Shown in pieces: positions 63,078 to 64,000 of a stretch of DNA of 64,000 nt; position 1 is the first letter of the stretch, and every line of letters begins with the position of its first letter. The DNA is from Pseudoxanthomonas sp. 3HH-4 (GTDB lineage Bacteria > Pseudomonadota > Gammaproteobacteria > Xanthomonadales > Xanthomonadaceae): the NCBI RefSeq assembly GCF_006716465.1, contig NZ_VFPB01000005.1:372001-436000 (forward strand), in the 5' to 3' direction. Under the pieces are notes generated by a model. The model ran no database searches. It had not been told where the DNA came from and saw only the letters and a list, made by a program, of their open reading frames with translations. Made by a program: the position numbers and the translations under genes.

Positions 63078-63250
63078 CCGCGCCAGACAACGACGGCTCT
63101 GCGACGCCGAGCCGTTGCTGTTCCCAAGGGAGGGCCGCGAGCAGCGGAGCCGGCATGTCGATCCGGGATCCGCTCCTTCGTCGGGCAAACAGGGGCAGGT
63201 CATGGCCGCCAGCGTGGCGGCCACTGCCTCATTCCATTGAGGAGCGATGC

Positions 63251-63466
63251 ATGACGACGAACGAGAAGGTGAAAGGCCCGGCTTCCTACTTCCCCTCGAT
63301 AGAGAAGCAGTACGGCAAGCCGGTGGAACACTGGTTCAAGATCCTGGATGCCGCCAGCGACCGCAAGCACATGGAGCAGGTTGCCCTGCTGAAGACGGAG
63401 CACAAGATGGGCCACGGGCATGCGAATGCGCTTGTGGCGTATCACAAGGCGAAGCGCGGGGGCTAG
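63251..63466 (+). CDS. DUF4287 domain protein
   Basis: Small basic-acidic protein of 71 aa with the DUF4287 pattern: SYFPSIEKQYGKPVEHWFKIL, then MEQVALLKTEHKMGHGHANALVAYHK. The domain is widespread as a stand-alone protein of unknown function in proteobacteria and actinobacteria. GAGGAGCGATGC provides a ribosome-binding site. An independent monocistronic gene is likely. Confidence 0.85.
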   Translation: MTTNEKVKGPASYFPSIEKQYGKPVEHWFKILDAASDRKHMEQVALLKTEHKMGHGHANALVAYHKAKRGG

Positions 63467-63512
63467 TGAGCGATGCCCGCCCGGCGTGCCGTGACATTCG
63501 CGGCAGCGGCAT

Positions 63513-63540
63513 AGGTTGGGGTGAGCTTGCGAACCCCAAC
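63513..63540 (+). repeat. REP palindrome next to the RAYT gene
   Basis: GTTGGGGT (63515-63522) and its complement ACCCCAAC (63533-63540) make a hairpin with a 10-nt loop containing GAGCTTGCGA, a REP type found many times in xanthomonad genomes and located here 21 bp upstream of the transposase start. RAYT enzymes are thought to recognise and spread such palindromes. Confidence 0.8.
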
Positions 63541-63561
63541 ACGCGGGGAAGATGATGGGCC

Positions 63562-64000
63562 ATGGACTATCGGCGCACCCGCCAGGAAGGCGGCACCTAT
63601 TTCTTCACGGTCAACCTGACTGAGCGTTCGGGCACGCTGTTGGTGGATCGCATCGATGACCTGCGCACCGCGGTCCGCGTGGTCAAGCAGCGGCATCCGT
63701 TCGATATCGTGCGTGGGTCGTTCTGCCGGACCATCTGCACGCGGTCTGGACACTTCCCGAAGGTGATGGCGACTGCGCCACGCGCTGGATGCTGATCAAG
63801 GCGGGATTCTCGCGGTCGATACCCAAGGGCGAGCAGATACGCACCACCCGGCGCCGCAAGGGCGAGCGTGGCATCTGGCAGCGTCGTTTCTGGGAGCATC
63901 TGATCACCGACGAAGATGATCTGCGGCGGCACGTGGATTACGTGCACATCAATCCGGTGAAGCATGGCTACGCGGCCCGTACTGCGGAGTGGCCCTATAG
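63562..64000 (+). pseudogene. REP-associated tyrosine transposase, frameshifted and cut by window end
   Basis: IS200/IS605-like Y1 transposase of the RAYT group. The first frame gives DYRRTRQEGGTYFFTVNLTE and continues to VKQRHPFDIV. Then a one-base deletion near 63708-63714 shifts the frame: the plus-two frame continues AWVVLPDHLHAVWTLPEGDG with the HUH metal motif (HLH), GERGIWQRRFWEHLI and DYVHINPVKHGYAART with the catalytic Tyr. The first frame alone stops at 63795. The 3' end is missing because the window ends at 64000. The deletion lies at a short G-rich spot and may be real or a sequencing error. Confidence 0.85.

Overview
The window is GC-rich, densely packed chromosomal DNA from a gammaproteobacterium, most likely a member of the Xanthomonadaceae (Pseudoxanthomonas, Stenotrophomonas or Lysobacter-like). 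The inference rests on gene content and order: lptD-surA-pdxA-rsmA-apaG-apaH, ahpC-ahpF-oxyR, a stand-alone sufT, a proline iminopeptidase of exactly 313 aa, the sigma factor/DUF3619/DUF3106 cluster, and a REP-associated transposase beside a palindrome of the type common in this family. No rRNA, tRNA, CRISPR array or prophage was recognised.

Layout. 0.1-4.4 kb: LemA and two TPM-domain proteins, then lgt-thyA-folA. 4.5-12.2 kb: the long minus-strand envelope and housekeeping operon lptD-surA-pdxA-rsmA-apaG-apaH plus a DUF1287 gene whose 3' end lies in a dispersed repeat. 12.3-14.5 kb: a deacetylase-like gene, a PduO-type cobalamin adenosyltransferase and a small membrane protein that may be a BtuM-type cobalamin transporter. 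14.6-17 kb: two coupled ubiquinone hydroxylases. 17-28.6 kb: an oxidoreductase, rlmM, glnS, msrA, a CapA-like protein, transaldolase, an Rnk-like factor and several proteins of unknown role. 28.7-32.3 kb: the peroxide-stress locus oxyR-ahpF-ahpC, with a clear OxyR site before ahpC. 32.6-40.5 kb: prmC, pip, hydrolases, a Nudix enzyme, an exonuclease, a nitroreductase and a DUF1631 protein.

40.5-45.3 kb: the proton-translocating transhydrogenase genes, split by an oppositely oriented sigma-factor cluster that includes a highly charged repeat protein. 45.3-52 kb: an AraC regulator and a TPR-sulfotransferase, 2OG-Fe(II) dioxygenase and TonB-dependent receptor cluster. 52.3-55 kb: two paralogous membrane proteins divergent from a MocR-type regulator, with a symmetrical operator between them. 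55.4-59.4 kb: sufT, ilvE and a secreted subtilase.

59.4-64 kb is the accessory end: a region with about 42-bp periodic AT-centred palindromes, an orphan gene, two apparent integron gene cassettes (one complete 61-bp attC and one truncated attC, with no integrase in the window), a secreted alpha/beta hydrolase, a DUF4287 protein, and a frameshifted REP-associated transposase that runs off the window edge. The strongest leads are the cassette pair with its trypsin-like protease, the sulfotransferase/dioxygenase/receptor cluster, the periodic repeat region, and the MocR operator with its membrane-protein pair.
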